Below are positions 12,201 through 27,200 of a DNA stretch of 64,000 nt, in pieces. Positions within the stretch are counted from its first letter, which is position 1, and the number at the start of each line of letters is the position of its first letter. The stretch comes from Symbiodinium microadriaticum (Eukaryota; Sar; Dinophyceae; Suessiales; Symbiodiniaceae): positions 39,764 through 103,763 of the forward strand of contig LSRX01000262.1 in the NCBI GenBank assembly GCA_001939145.1. The letters run 5' to 3'. Under the pieces are notes generated by a model that made no database searches, was not told where the DNA came from, and saw nothing but the letters and a program-made list of their open reading frames with translations. A program made the translations under genes and the position numbers.

Positions 12201-15200
12201 TTGGTGTAAGTATTGTAGCATAGCTACATAGGCCTAAACCCTGAACCCTAACCCCTAAACCGGCTGATAAGGAGATACTCTCACCCCCCCCCAAGTTAAT
12301 AGTTACGTTTTAATTTTATAGGCTTTGGGGGCACATTATCATAACTATAATTTCATATAGGGACTACATAGGGACTATGAAGGAATTTTTCAGACCAAGA
12401 TATTCTTCGCGTAGGGCAGTGCGGCCAGAACCCCGAACAGGTGTTTCCTGGGGGGTTTACGGTTGCGGGTTTATGGGTTTAGGTCTTTAGGGCCGACGAC
12501 TCTCTCCCAGAATTCGTGTCCTAATGTGCGATCTTGTCTTCGGGCTCCGGAGACGAACAAAGCATTCGGTCTTATGAGTCTTATGCAGCAGAAACGGGTC
12601 TCGCCCTCCGGCCTCCAGCTGCCTTCAAAGCAAACTGGTACAGGAACGGAAGTGCCTTCGTGTGAATCGTCCCGCCTGTTGTCGCCTTCTTTTTGATGAC
12701 TGCAAAGCCAGGCTGTGTGTCCCCGTGCGAGTACGAGATCCACAGCTCATGAACTCATGCTCGTGGTCCGACCGCAGCAAAGTGGCATTCCGACATTCGC
12801 AGCACCAGCGACAGCAAGTGGGGAAGCTGAGACGCAACATCCTTGGAGAGCACCTTCCATGGAACCCCCTCGATCACTGCACGGTGGAATCCCTCTTGCC
12901 AAGCCATTCCACAGGGCCTCATCGCCTGTGTGTGGCACTTCTTGGAGGAAGCATCTGAGAACGCAGTTTTGTGTGGGAGTCCGCCAAGCTCAAGGCTTTG
13001 AGTTCAGGGTTTAGGGTCGGATGCATGACTTGATCGAAGTTGAGGCGTGGGCGGACCGTACATAGAAGGCTAAACCACCAAGCGCATCTAGGCCTCATAG
13101 GTTTTGGAGAAGCAGCGCTTAGAGGCTTTAGGGTGCAATCAAGGTTCAGAGATGTAAGCTTTCAACGGACTTCCAGTGACGCGGAAGTGTCCTGCGAGAC
13201 CTACCGACCTGCTTGCCGACAGTGCGGCGAACACTGATGTGCGACTTCTCAGTAGTAAGGTTCTCTTTTTGGGTGGTCCTTCCGAGATCTAAGTCTACTA
13301 CGCGAAGCCTAAACCCCAAACAGGGTTCAGGGTTTTTGCGAGCCATTGAATCCAACCCTGGGGACTTTAATTAACGGTATGCCATTCCTCCTGATTCCGA
13401 TCCTAAACCCGAAACCCTAAACCCCTAAAACCCCGGATTACCCGGGGTAAAGCCTTGTGTTCCCAGAGCTCCACGGTACCGAAGCCACCACAGCCGAGGA
13501 GACCTCAAGGGGGATGACCCAAGACCCAACTGGCGCATCAATCTCTGGCTTTAGGGTTCAGGGTTTAGGGTTTGCAGGTTTTTTTAGGGGTCAGGGTTTA
13601 GGGCGTAGGGTTTTCTGTTTAGGTGGTTCTCTAAATTAGGGTCCCTTTTAGTGTCCTTTGTATGAGGGTGCCGTACTATTTTGGGAACCGAAAAGGGGAC
13701 CCTAATCTAGGGAACTACCCATTTGGGGTCCGGAACGCTTCGGACCAATGTCCTTCCTGCCCTCTTGTATAGTTCTACTGCTCGAAAAAGTAAGGCCCCG
13801 AATCATATCAGTCACTAGTTTTTGACAGGCATCAGATGCTCGATGCTTAGAACATCTAGTATCTTAGAACCTATGGGCTTTCGGGTCATCAGGAACAAGA
13901 CGGATATATAGCAACAACGTCAGAAGGATGCCGACTACCAAACTCAAACAAAGAAGATCCAGAAAAGACATCTGCGTCACGGAGGGTGGAGTGCAATGCA
14001 ACAAACATCCCTGACAGGGAAAGGCAGAATCGCCTGGATTGAAGGGCATACCATACCTTTAAGCCGATTAACTGATTAACGTTTAAAACTCGTTACGGAT
14101 GATAGTCAGCCCCCCCCTTCAAGGTTAACAGGTAGAGCTTGAGGCTAAGGATGCATGGGGCGTCCATACAAGATCATGCAGAAAGATGAACCTGCTTCCT
14201 GCAACACTGGGTTCTTGTTAAAGAACGTAATTTGGATTACCATAGCGAGGAAACCATAGCAATGGTATCTGCTATAGGCCCCTTGTAACCACTTAGTATG
14301 GTAACTTCAGCCAAATTAGGCAAGCACCCCCGTTTTGCCCCCTCTAAGCCTCTAAGCTGAGGAGTTTAGGGTTGTTTAAGGCGACGTGTGACGGCAGATT
14401 GGACATGCTCCTGTTTGAGGACGTACCGCCACATCACACGATTGTCGGATTGTCGGGATGAGATACCCCTTCATGCTCAGTAGCCTGCCAAGACAACCGC
14501 TCCCTTAATTAGTCTTACCAGAGAGCCCCATACTGTGAAATAGTTCATCAGGTTTCCATGATCAGGGATGGTGGCATGAAGGAGGAACTCAACGTTGCAA
14601 CATCTGCTATGGCATGGACATGCCTCGGGAACAATTGGGTGAACACTGGACCCAAAACCCTAAACCCTAAACTCTTCAAACCAAAATCGGAAACCCGTAA
14701 CCTTACGAACCCTCATCCGCAGAATGCTGCGCAAGCGGCCGATGCGCTGCAGGTCGTGCCGCTTTATCCTGTGGAGCAGTCGAGTTTGGGGCTAGGGCTG
14801 ATAGGGTCTCTTGGGTCTATGGAACTTTTTACAATGTACAACATTCAGCTTTTTAGGATCGCGAAGGATGACGATATACTGGATATGAGGTAATCGCGGC
14901 TATTGATCAGGGTTTGTTCGCATGTTGGAAATGGCCGCGCAAGCTAACTCAGATTCGCAGAGTTCTTGAATGTCTTCTATAGCCTTTAGATCTAGAGTAC
15001 AGCAGGACCTTGAAGAAGCGCTTGGAGCTTCATTACCATTTAGAACGGAAGATTAAGCAACTCCTAAGAGCACTTAAGTATGTCGATTCCCAAATGGGAA
15101 ATTAGCAGGGCCTAAACCTTAAACCCTACACCCTGAACCCTAAACTCTAACCTCCAAGCCGACGGCAAGTTAGAAGGGAGAGCTTCCCTGTGGTTCCCTG

Positions 15201-18200
15201 CAGCAGCTCGGCTCAGCTTCTCACAGGATCAAGTGAGGGTTGCAGGCGCCGGGTCTGGCATTGATCTAGGACTTTGGGGTTTTGGGCTGAGGGTTTACAG
15301 GAAATCATAGGAGTTTAGGGTTGTGGGTTTGCAGTTTCGGGTTAGCGGGCTTTGGGAAGTGTTTAGGGCTTATCACGCCTGCTGGTTACGGGTCGGTCCA
15401 TCAGCGTTCCGGGAACGATCAGAACATGCATGCAAAGTTTCTGGAGGGATTGAGTGAACATGGAAAGCAAATTTGGGGCATTTGAAGGGTGCATGACCAA
15501 TGTAGGATGTAGGATTTGCCCACAGTCTACCTTGGCTTTACGTCACATTCGTGGTACGATTCGTTTCCAGGCTCACATCTTCGGCTGGAGGCTTTCTAGC
15601 CTGTGAGTTTTCAAAGCACGGCTGAACCCCGTATGCTGGGGTTCATGGTGTTTGGCAGGTTATTATAAGGGGGCTGCACTGAACGCCTAAACTGGCGTTT
15701 GTAAGGGAGTTTTGGAGTGGTTACACTGGGTTGCAATGGTTTGTGTCTATGCGCTCAGCTTGACGAAACTCTTCTTTCTGTAGCCCGGAACAACCTGCAC
15801 ACACTCTTCTCACCATTCCCTAAATCCCAATGCCTAAACCTAAACCTCTAAACTTTGAACCCACTTCTCACCATTTGCTAAATCCCAAACCCTAAACCCC
15901 TAAACCCCAAGCCCCAAACCAACCAAAACCCCTCGTCTGCCGGGTGCGCCTGCCGCGCGCGATGTCATCCCCACGTGCGCCCGGCGCTGCTTTCCTAGGA
16001 GCTCAGGAGTTTTTTTGGGGTTTCGGTGCTTGGGGGTTCGGGTTGTTTGGGGTTTGGGTGGAGAGCCTTCTGGGGCAATGGAGCCTATTTTTGTCTAAAC
16101 CATAACCTGAAGACCTATAGACCTAGTGACCTTGCTGTATGACAGGCAAAGAAGACTGTCCGGGCTTGACGAGAGAGAGGCTGTCTGTGTGTGTGCGTCT
16201 GCGAAAGCCGGGGTTCAAGTTAGGACATGGTATGACTCATCAGATTTATTCTGATCAAACATATCACGAGTCCGGAGTGTGCAATTGACAACTCGGGACG
16301 GGCTCGTGCCCACGGTCTGCATGAGGCATCACCAGAAAAGCGTGGTTTGTCTTCGCAGAATAAATGCGACATCTTGTCCCAGATCGTTCCTTAAGATTGG
16401 AGTTGGGCTTCGAGTTAACGGATAGTGTCAACAAGAACATGCAAGAACAATCGAAGGACCAGGAGACCATCAACCCCATAACCCATCGACCCAAACCCTA
16501 CCCACCCCATAAACCACCAAACCCCTGCAAAAGCCAAAAGCCCCAAATCGTGAACCCTGTCAGAAAAAAAATCGAAAATGTGCCAGCAACTCCAGCTCAG
16601 GGGCTTATTTCGCTGTCCCTGGCAAATCAGCGGGTTTAGGGGGGGGGGCTTCTTTGGACTGGGGTTTGGGGGGTCTCGCTCCAGGTTTAGGATTAAGACC
16701 AGTGTCGCGGGTCATGGCTTCTCGTAACCCTAAATCCTGAAACCCTGAAGCCCAAAATCCTGTGGATCCCTTATAGAAACAAATCATATAGATCCCTTTA
16801 CAGGAACCCTGAACCCTCCCTAAGTTCCAGGGCTTAGACGATGAAGTCCGGGTTGCAGGTTTGGGGCATCAGGGCCCGTGACAAACGACACGGTTCGAGG
16901 TGCGAGGGCTAGGGTCGAGGACTTAGTAATTAATTTAGGGTTTAGGTTTTATTGGTTTAGGAGTTTAGGGTTTGGGGTAGTTAAACAGTTCTACATTTCT
17001 TCAATTCCCCCGTGTCCAACTTTGCACGGCATCGTCAACAATGGCTTTGGGAACAGCACCTAGCTTTACATACTCACCTACAAAAGTACTAAGCACCAAT
17101 TGTTAGGTCCTTTGAACCACAGAACCCCAACGACGCTGTTTAAAACCCTAGATGTAGAGGTCTGAGTGGTTTATACTAGGGGTTTCGGGCCTTTTTGTTC
17201 GGTGGTGGGGAATAGACTATGAAGTTGCTCAGCCACTACTAAGACGGATAGAGCCTTACAAGGACCGTTCGGAAGTGGTGTAACCCCACTTCTGATCCTA
17301 TGTTTGCACACCCATGTACAACCTGTTTACTACAGTAAGTTGAACGCTCCCCGCCTGGATGATCTCGCTGAGCGGCCCGAGTAGCATGTCAAATGAATCT
17401 CTGTCAAGGACCAGGCACTTTGCTGTCCGGGACTTCACCTGCTCTTGCTCCGGCCAAGAGCTTATTAGGCTTAGTTAGGATTTAGGGCTTGCAGGTTTAG
17501 GTTGTGGGGTTTTTTAGGGTCTAGGGACGTTCAGGGTGCTGGGGTGCTTTGCAGAGCACAACTTCTACCAAGTCCTTTTAATTTAGTGTACGCCGAAGCA
17601 TCCGGACTCTGCAAGTTGCCATTTGTGAAGGCGTGGCTTCAAGACTACACGGCTGATGGTTTCTCAACCCGACTTGATCTATTTCACTGCAAGACTCGGT
17701 ACCTGCCGTACTCTACATGTGGGCAAGGCGGATACTGCCAGTTGTTGGATCAGCATTGGGTTTTCGTGGGGGTTTTGAAACTTTTTGGTTCAACGCTGTC
17801 TAGATTTTGCAGCGCCCTGCTCCGAAAGTTTCTGCTTCTTGACCATGGTCACCGACGGTCATGACGACGAAGACACATCATCACTGCAGCTAGCATGGCG
17901 ACGAGAGGGTCGTGCCATGATGTTGTAGGGTCTAGGCTTTCGGGAGTCAGCCCTTGGGTTCACAAGCCTTGCAAAGACCCTGAGACCGACGTGCCAAAGC
18001 AACATGCAAACACCGAAAGGCTAAAGCCCGAATCCTAAACCCAAAGCTTTGAACGCTAAACCCTTCCTTGCGGGTGTTCGTGTAGAAAGAACCTCCCAGC
18101 TTGCCACGACCGAAAAGCCTTAAACCTTAACCCCCTAACTCCCTGTTGCAGTCACGTCGCCGACACAGTCGCGCCACGCTTCTCGTTTTCGAGGAGTGCC

Positions 18201-21200
18201 TGCACACTTCTCGTTCAGGATAGGTTCCAGGTTTAGGGCGCCACTCGGGAAGATCAGGGTGCAGGGCGGTGGTTCGGGGTTTGGGTTTAATGAAGTGGTC
18301 TCTGGTTCCGCCCCATCTTCTGCCAGAAAAGCCTGCAGAATTCAATGGTGGGGAGATTAGTAGGTTATAAGTTTTAGGGTTTAGGGTTTGTGGGCGAGGA
18401 ACCTGCAGAAATAGCCTCCATCTTGACTTCTTCACTGTGCAACGTACAAGGTAGAAGGAATGCTCGTGCAGAGGAACAGCTTAGGGTAGCGGAAACTGCA
18501 TCCTTTACCCCTTCGATTCCTGATCCGCAGCCGAAGTCTTTCAAGTCTTGGAAGGTTTATGCACATAATACTCACTAATACTAAACCCTAAACCGTAAAC
18601 CGTAAACCCTAAACCCCTAAACCCTAAAACTCTTCGAAACTACCCTAACTAAACCCTCCAGCCCCGAGACCCCCAAGAGCAAAGGCCCCATACATCCCAA
18701 ACAGCACCCGAAATCACCCCCGGCCTACAGTCCCATGCTCCTTGGGGGGGGTGTAGGGGTTAGGGTTTAGGGTTTAGGCTTTAGGGCTTAGGGCTTAGGA
18801 TTTAGGGTTTACTGATCTTGCACTGGCAAAAGCACTACGGGACTTTGGAACCGGGCCTCGATCTGGGCAGGAACGTACTACACAGGTAGCCGGGCCCAAC
18901 AATAATCCCTAAACTCCCTTAGGGGCTAAGCCCTAGCCCCAGATTCCCAAAGCAATAAACCCTAATCCAAACCCGAACCCCAACCTCAAGAGTCTTTCTT
19001 CTGAACTCAAAGCCTCAGACCCTACAGCCCTAAGCCCCCAAACTAGACCCCAAAACCCTAAACTCCAGGGATTTCTTCGTCACGAAAAGCCAAGCCTTCT
19101 CGCCGAAGAACTGGGCTGTGCCACGGCTGACGCTCGCCTGGGGCAGTGTTGAAGGATTAGGCTTTGCCTTAAGTTTTAGGGTGCAGGGTTTAGGGTTTAG
19201 GGGTTAGGGTTTAGGATGTGTGGGTTCTGATTATCAAGCCTCACATAGAGTTCATAGAGACCCTACGAAAGGTAGATCAAGGTTTAGAATCAAGGCGTAG
19301 CTTGGGCTTTTCCGTAGACGAGGCCGAAAGCTTTTTGTAGATTTTATTGTACAGCCGAATCTAGAGTTTATGGGGTCCGTGCAAAGAATGTGCTTTGGTC
19401 GTTCAAGGTAAGGCTCAGGGGTGCTTGTGTTCCGGGTTTAAGTTAGGATGTGGTTTTTGTTTTGTTCGCGCCTGCTGTTTGGTTCTGTTATGAGCGGTGT
19501 TGTACGAGGATCCTGTAAGGACTGTGATCGGTCATCTGGGCTTTCTTGGGTTGGGGGGTTCGGTGTTTAGGCTAAGAGTCTCAGGTATCGCTCCATACTA
19601 GGGTGCGCGACGATACGAGTGACGCTGCTGTCCTTTGTGGGATTCCGAGACAACGGGTCGGAGCCGAGCTTGTTCTATGGCACATTAGGGCTTTCGCGAC
19701 GAGGCAAGACATGCACGGCTTGTACGGTTGCTACCCCAAAACACCCGAACATACTCATCGCACTGTGGACGCAGCGCCACTCACCAAGTTCAGAAGCATA
19801 ATTATTGGGTTAATACTTGCAGCGAACTTCTTAACCATTAACTCCTACCCAGAGAAAAGCGCAACCTAACCAGATCAGACCACTCTTGCCTTAACAGCGT
19901 ACATGCCCTAAGCTGGATCTCGTCCTACTCGCTGCTTTCGAGGGCCTCCTGGGTTGCATGAATCTTCTTCTGTTCGGACTCCAGGATTACATCAATGTAG
20001 TGCTTGGGATTTTGGGTATGATTAGAATGAATGTCCTTGTAAACCCCCAAAAACCTAGAGGCAGAGCAGGTTGGGTTGGGAGATGTTCCTTTCCAGAAGC
20101 TGCGAGCATGCCAAAAGTGCATGAACACCGCCTCCCCCTTCTGTGCGTCGTGTTTCTTGAAATCGCAGTTTAGGGTTGAGAGCAGCCAGATGCAGTCAGC
20201 AGCTTCGAAATTTCGAATCCAGGCCCAGCAAACATGAATGAAGCCTGAACCGAAACCCTAAAGGCCCTGAGCCCTACACCCTGAACCCTAAACCCCTAAA
20301 CCCTCAACCCTAAACCCCTGAAGCCCAAAACCCCTAACCCCTACCCCGTAGACCCTAAACCCTAGCCCTAGAACTGCTCCCAGGCCTCCAGGGTATTGAG
20401 GACGGCCCCATCTTTCACGATGTCTACGGTGCCCTGGCCGAGGGTCTGGGTCTCAAGGGCTAAGGGATTTAGGGGCTCTGGGGGCTTGGGGCTTTAGGGT
20501 TTTAGGGGCTTAAGGGGTTTGGGGCTAGGGGCTTAAGGGGTGTAGGGTTTAGGTTTTGAGGGTGAGCTCTTGAGCTGCCTTGCTGCCCGAGGACGCATGC
20601 TAGGAACAAGAAGATTGATACAGCTTAGCTTTCAGTGCGAAAGCTACTGAAGTAAAGGTCCAGGTCCACACTTTATGCTGATACCGGGATAGTTAGGGCC
20701 CCCCCCCCCCAAACAAAAAAAAAAGGCTGCATCTCACTTGCTCGACTACGGGGTGGAAGCTGCTACAGCAGCCCAGAAGTTTCAAGCTACCCACTACACA
20801 CCACTGCAAGGAAAGCCCCGGTTTAGGGGTTTAGGGCTTTAGGGTCCAGGGCTTTAGGGGTTTAGGGCTTTAGGGGTCCAGGGCTTTAGGGCTTTAGGGT
20901 TAGGGGTTCAGGGGTTTAGGGCTTTAGGGGTCTAGGGCATTGGGGGTTTAGGGCTTAGGGCGTAGCTCAGCGTCGATGCAACGCTCAAAAGCCTCTTCGA
21001 AAAATGAAGGCTCATCTATCGTACGCTGGAGAAATCGGACAGAAAACACAGACAGCACCGTTTTCATCAATACGGCCCCATCTTTTTTGACACCCAAACT
21101 TTCTAGTCTTTCATCTCAGCCTGGGCTGCTCATGGACTTCGTCGTCAAACAATACTTGGAGAATCAATTAGCAAGTAGGTCATGAGTAGCCTTAGCAGCA

Positions 21201-24200
21201 AGATAACACCACTTAGGATACTTAAGAGCCAAAGCACCTACTTACCCAGCCGCCTAAACCCTAAACCCTAAACAGCCCCTGTTCTCCACGTTGAAATCTT
21301 AAGCCCTCGCGTTTGGGGAAGCACCACTCGACCGGAATCTTAAATGAAACACTCAAGCCTTCAAAACCCTAAAGCTATAAGCCCCAAAAGACCTCTACCC
21401 GAAGCCTTAAACCATAAGCCCTATGATGCACCAAGTCGTAAACCCCTAAACCCCTAAATCCTTAAAGCCCTCAAAACCTTAGCCACCACGCCGACGTCCC
21501 GAAGGACCTCGTACATGATGTAGAATGTGTTGCCCGGCTCATCCTGGGTAACGACATCCTCTCCTGTCAAGGCGAGAAACCCTCAATGTTGGCCTTTGGT
21601 ATTGGGTTAAGAGTTTAAAGGTTCAGAGTTTAGAGGCTTGGGGCTAGGGGTTTAGGGGCTTAGGGCCAGGGTTTAGAAGCGCAGCTGCGACCCGAAACCC
21701 TACACAACTCTGGGCTATGACCCAACAAGGAAAAGGGCTACAACCCTCAACTTAGATCCACAGCTAGAGCTTAGAGTCTAGCACTTATCAAGCATTCGCC
21801 TCAGTCAGGCTTCTACATACACTTTATTTGGCATCTTAAGGACTAAGACACCCCGGGCTCTAAAGCGGACAAATGATAGGAGCCATCCCAAGGACCCAGT
21901 TCCCAGCAGGGAGCAGGGTTTGGGGTTTAGGGCTTGGGGGAATTAGACTTCAAGTCTTCATTGTCCCTCGCCGCTGATGGCTTCCGGACTCAGGTAGGCA
22001 TCGGTGCCGATGAGTGTGAAGGCCTTGCCTGAGTTGCCAACAGCCAGCGATGGATCAGGACTTTCATGGCGAAACGATGTGGTGGTCCATCCAGACCTGC
22101 TTCGCTGTGTGCCGAGCCAAGTTCACCAGAAGGCGCAGCCAGTGGCCTCCTCGGCCACCTCCGCTTCAAGCCGGTGCTTCTCGCGCAGGAGAGAGACGCA
22201 CCCGTTGGCGAATCCATCTTCGACTCCGGGCAACCCTGAACCCTCAACCCGAAACCCAAACCCTATAAGCCCTCAACCCCAAATCCTAGCCCCGTAAACC
22301 CTGAATAACCTGAAACCCTAAAGCCTTCACCATCACTTACTAAAACCCATAACATAGCAACAGGTTGTGTTTAGCTTTGTGAAACAGCGCCTTTTTTCAT
22401 GCCTTTTCTGCATCACCTTTTACAAGTCTTCGAGCTTTCAAATTACCGTGTCAGGGCTTCGGGCTTTTATTTTAAAAGCTTTGGATTTCAAGGCTGTCGG
22501 GTGGGCTAAAGCACTTCCCCCGAACAGCGCTTTAGGGCTTGGGAATTTAAGGTCTAGCATGTTCGGGATTTAAGGCTCTTGGGACTCGATTCTCTTGCAG
22601 CTGCACCGCAGACCGATCTGCTGAGTTTAGGCTTTGGGGCCCTAAGCCCTGAACCCTAAAACCTTGGAGCAGGTACAGGATCTCTCGGCATCTGTTCTCC
22701 CTCTCTATGGGCATTGGGCTCTCTGTCTCCTGGGTTTAGACTGTCAGGCTTCATGTGGGCTCCGGGTAGATGAAAAGAAGGAGATGAACATCCTCAGAGA
22801 GGCACCTTCTTGGTCAAGGAAGTGGGGTAGTATCAGCCCCTCATCACTAACCCCCTAACCCCTGAACAATTTGCCGTGATTTGCCCTAAACCCTAAACCC
22901 CTAAACCGATAAACCCTAACCCCTAAACCCCTAAACCCTAAACATCGCTTTTAAACCCCTAAAGTAACCCTAAAACCCTAAACCCTTAAACCCTAAACCT
23001 TAAACCCTAAACCCTAAAACCTAAACCTTAAACCTAAAAACCAAAACCTTAAACCCTGCTTAGGCCCTAAGCCCCGGTAGACCCTCTAAGCCCCGAATAG
23101 CGGGCCAGAGCCCGCAGGCCTTGCGTGAAGTGCATCTCAACCAAGGCCTGGCAGAGGCAGGTCTTCGCCCGCTTTGGGCATTTAGGGTTTGGGGGGTTTA
23201 GGATTTAGGATTTAGGGTATAAAGTTTGGGTGGGTTTCAGGGTTTAGGACTTAAAGTTTGGGGTTTAGGATTTAGGGTTTAGGGCGTTTCGGACATGTAC
23301 GGTTTAGGGTCTGGGCTTATGTGGCTTATAGGGTTTAGGGTTTAGAAGTTTGTTACGATTTAAACTTCAAGAGCTTGGCTTTAAACCTGAAGCCCTAAGC
23401 CCTAAATACCCTAAATACCCCAAGCATCCTAACTGCCCTAAAAAACCCTGAACCCTAGACCCATGCATTGAAAGCCTAGAGCTCAGGGCACTTGGGATTG
23501 GAGGCTCTGTGTCCCGAGCCCAGAGAGGGACCGCCGGGAGCTTCCGTCTAAAGTAGGGGCCGAAAAACAAAGAACAGGGCTTTGGGGGTATATTAAACTA
23601 TAAATATAACAAGGAGTCCCCAAGATAGTGTAGGTAATGATTTATAGGCCCCTATAAATACAGTCAATCTGACAATACTACCCTAACTCCTAAACCCTAA
23701 ACTGCAGCAGTAGCAGTAGTAGTCGTCGTTGGCAGTGGTTGTCGACATCAATCATATAGTACTAGTATCGGCACAAGCTACAAACCAGATGCAACAGTAA
23801 CCGACTGTAATGGCTCTGTTCGTGATAGTGGCAACGACCGTCTTGGTCATGCTGGCTAACTACTGCGACAAGACAAGCACGATCATCCTCCTCGTCATCG
23901 ACACTTGTAGACTGGACCCGAACCCAAAACCCAAAACTCTAAGCCCTACACCCCGAACCCCAACACCCCAAACCCTAAATCCTATAAGCCCCAAACCCCA
24001 AACTCTAAACCCTAAACCCCACAGCTCCTCCTACAGCCACAGTTGGAGCAAACCGGAGTGCTCCGGCCTTGGCAAGAGCCATCTTCTCAGTGTCCAGAAG
24101 GGTATCCAGAATGCTCACATCATTCAGGTATCTCACCTTGAGTAAAAGGTTCAGGGTTTTGGGTTCAGGGTCTGGCAGGTTGAGGGTTTAGGTATCCAGA

Positions 24201-27200
24201 TGGCTCAAGTCATTCAGGTATGGCATTCTGGGCTTCAGCATGAAAAGCACCCCTAGGCTGTAGGCCGTCAACCATTAACCTGACTCAGCACTTTAACCCT
24301 AAACCCTGAACCCTAAACCCCAAACCCTAAACTCTGAACCCTAAATCAGAAACCCCCTCTGGGTGAATTCAGAGTTTAGCATTTTTAGGACGTCATGACA
24401 TCCGAGACTTCATGGTCAATATGCTTACTTGTCCAGATCCTAGGAGAACTAAATCGGAACTAAAGGTCAACTTCCAGGGTTATGTAGGGATTATAGTACC
24501 CCCCCCCCAAAAAAAAAAAAACAAAAAAAAAACTAAAGGGTACCTCCTCTGCCGCGAGCTATATGCCTCTTTGCTCTCCAAGTATTGAGCGTCACCTTCC
24601 AATCCTGGAACAGCCACAGTGGCGATAGTGGCAAAGACAAGGCCAATCGACGATAGCCACGCTGCATCAAAATTAAGAAGTAGGCCATCGTGAGCACTGA
24701 GGTCGGTCAACGTGGCGGTACTGTGACGGTGCTAATGGCATGTTTGACCGCGGCGGATGGCCTTTCTGGCTTGTTGCAACTGCCGCCAACATTATATGAT
24801 ACAAGCGACGGTTGCCTCGTTACGAGTTGCAGCGACGCAATCGCTTTCTGATAAGTGTCCGGGACCGAGTCCAGCTTAAGAGAGGAAGCTCGATGATAAA
24901 GTAACAGTGCCTGGGCGGAGCCCGCGCGCAGGCTAGCTAGTATCCCACTCGTCAAGCGTATACCATCCCTTCCAACAGCGACAAAAGCCCATTCCACCCA
25001 GCCCGTCAGGCTTCCAAGAGTGGCGTTGGGCTTGTAGAGGCTGTGGGTTTGTTGGTCTCAGGTCGGGGAAGCTCTGCAACCTGCATCCAGGCACCAAGGC
25101 ACAAACAAACTAAAGAAGCATCTCAAAACTGAAAAGCCCACACGTTTGCATCATGCTTGGCAAGAAGAACAGATCTGTTCAGGTGAGCCAGGCCTAACCC
25201 TTTCGGGCCCGCGCGCGGATCCTAGAAACGCACCTTCTCAAAACCACGCCCTATTCTTGGAGGTTCATGGATATTTATAAGTGCGGTTAAAAGTACGGTA
25301 ACTATAGTTATAACTAAGTTATAACCCATATTAGGAACTTATAACTATATAACTACCCATGAACCTCCAAGTATGAGCAGAGGTCATGACGCTTAAGAGG
25401 GCCGAGGTTAGGTCAGGGCTGCTGCCAGATACCCCGATACCCCTTAATTAAGGAATAGACCTTAGATTACAAGGGGCTTCATACTATGATTTTGTTTAAG
25501 CCGCATTCCTTAATTGAGGGGGTATTGGGCTCCCTGGGTTGCGACTTCAGCCATAAGGTCTATCGAATATTACTGCCTGGCCCATGATTCCCGAAACTCT
25601 GAACCTTAAATCCACATCCTCAACCTCAAAGTTAAGGGACGCTCCCCCCCCCCCCCCAAAAAAAAAAAAAAAAGCAGGGAAGCAACAGCAAGGATCAACC
25701 TGTAGCGCTGCAATTCAGGCAAACCAGGACCCACGGCATACAAAACCTAAACCTATGGGTCCAACTACCCCATATTATGGAATTTTTTGCGCACCAGAAC
25801 CCATAAGTAGGGATTACTTCGACCCTCAGCGTAAGCCCTGTAAACTCTAAACACTAAACCTCTGAACTGGGTTTCTAAGCCCTGATGTCAATGCACACTA
25901 TCGGGTTTAGGGCTTAGGGTTTAAGGGTAGGGTTTAAGGATATATTGGACCAAGACGTAATCCTCAGCCCTCAGTAGGTGCGTGCAGCTCTAGCGTGTGG
26001 GGCTCGGGTTATCGGTTTTACTCCAAGTACTTGATGTGACTAGTAAGGACCAGCCACTACTGTAGATCATGCCACTGAACCCACCATGCCAAATAATTAG
26101 GTTCTATGCTGGGCACCTGCTCAGGCACGCTCCACTGCACTAGGGTGCAGTTTGCTTTGTGGTTCAGGTCTCGAACTTTGGGTTTTGGGTTTACTGCAGG
26201 GGTCCTTGTCTAAGTAACTAACATCCCTGTACAGTCATACATAGTCATATTATATTGCCCCTAAATCCACGTTTCGGTACGTATATTAACTTAGATAGGA
26301 CTGACTCTCAAACTATGCGCGCCCCGATTCACGGGACTCCAGGGCTTAGAGTTTAGGACTTAGGCAGTAGGTCCGCAGCCAGGGATGTGGTGTCTGGGTT
26401 GGACTGAGCCTGTGGCGTACTCCTTGATCTTGTTGTCCGACACCTTCATCAAGATGTCCTGCAAGCAACAAACGACTTGTAGTATGCTGCAAACATTGAC
26501 CCGCGGAGAAAATCCGACTAAGTCTTGAGGCACCCGCACCGCTGAAAATGCACAATGACAGAACGAAAGCGAAGAAAACTCAACAATCAGTCTCATACTG
26601 CACGCTAGGCAGCACCACGCATCCCGGCAAAGCGAAGACAAGAAATTCGGATGCTCGTCTTGGTTGAAAAAGTCAGATAAACGGCAACGCAACCCTAAGA
26701 AGTCCAAGCCCACAAGTCAATCTACCTATTCTCCTCCGTTCAGTTTATTGAGGACTTAGTACGGCCTGAATCTGTAAGACCCCCAACCTACACCAAAACA
26801 CGAGGAACTACAAGTCAAGTATAAGATAATGAGCATATTCGTAGTGATGATCACCTTACCGCCGTTGGAATGACAGCAGTGCTATGAAGACCACTTCCAC
26901 AAGTACGAAGAATGGCACGCACATGAACATAGACACGGTCAGAATCAGGTCTATGTCTGAAGAGGCATGGACAAACATGGCAACAGCCCTAGAACCTGAA
27001 ACCAAACCCAAAACCCAAAACCCTAAACCCAAAACTTTAACCCAAAACTTTAAGCCCAAAGCCCGTAAAGCCTGAACCCTGACGCCTTGAAGTTGCTTCG
27101 GTCGATGACCCAGACCGTGGCATCCGTGAGCGCCTGAGCCATGGATGGAGTGTTCGAAGACCGGGCTTTCGGGGTGTCGGGCATTAGGATTTAGGGCTTT

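Noticed and set aside
12541-12640. Plus-strand ETNKAFGLMSLMQQKRV resembling a kinase lysine region
   Set aside because: The real lysine exon (TYALK) is at 11.5 kb on minus in the right order; this lacks the Lys and has no matching neighbours.
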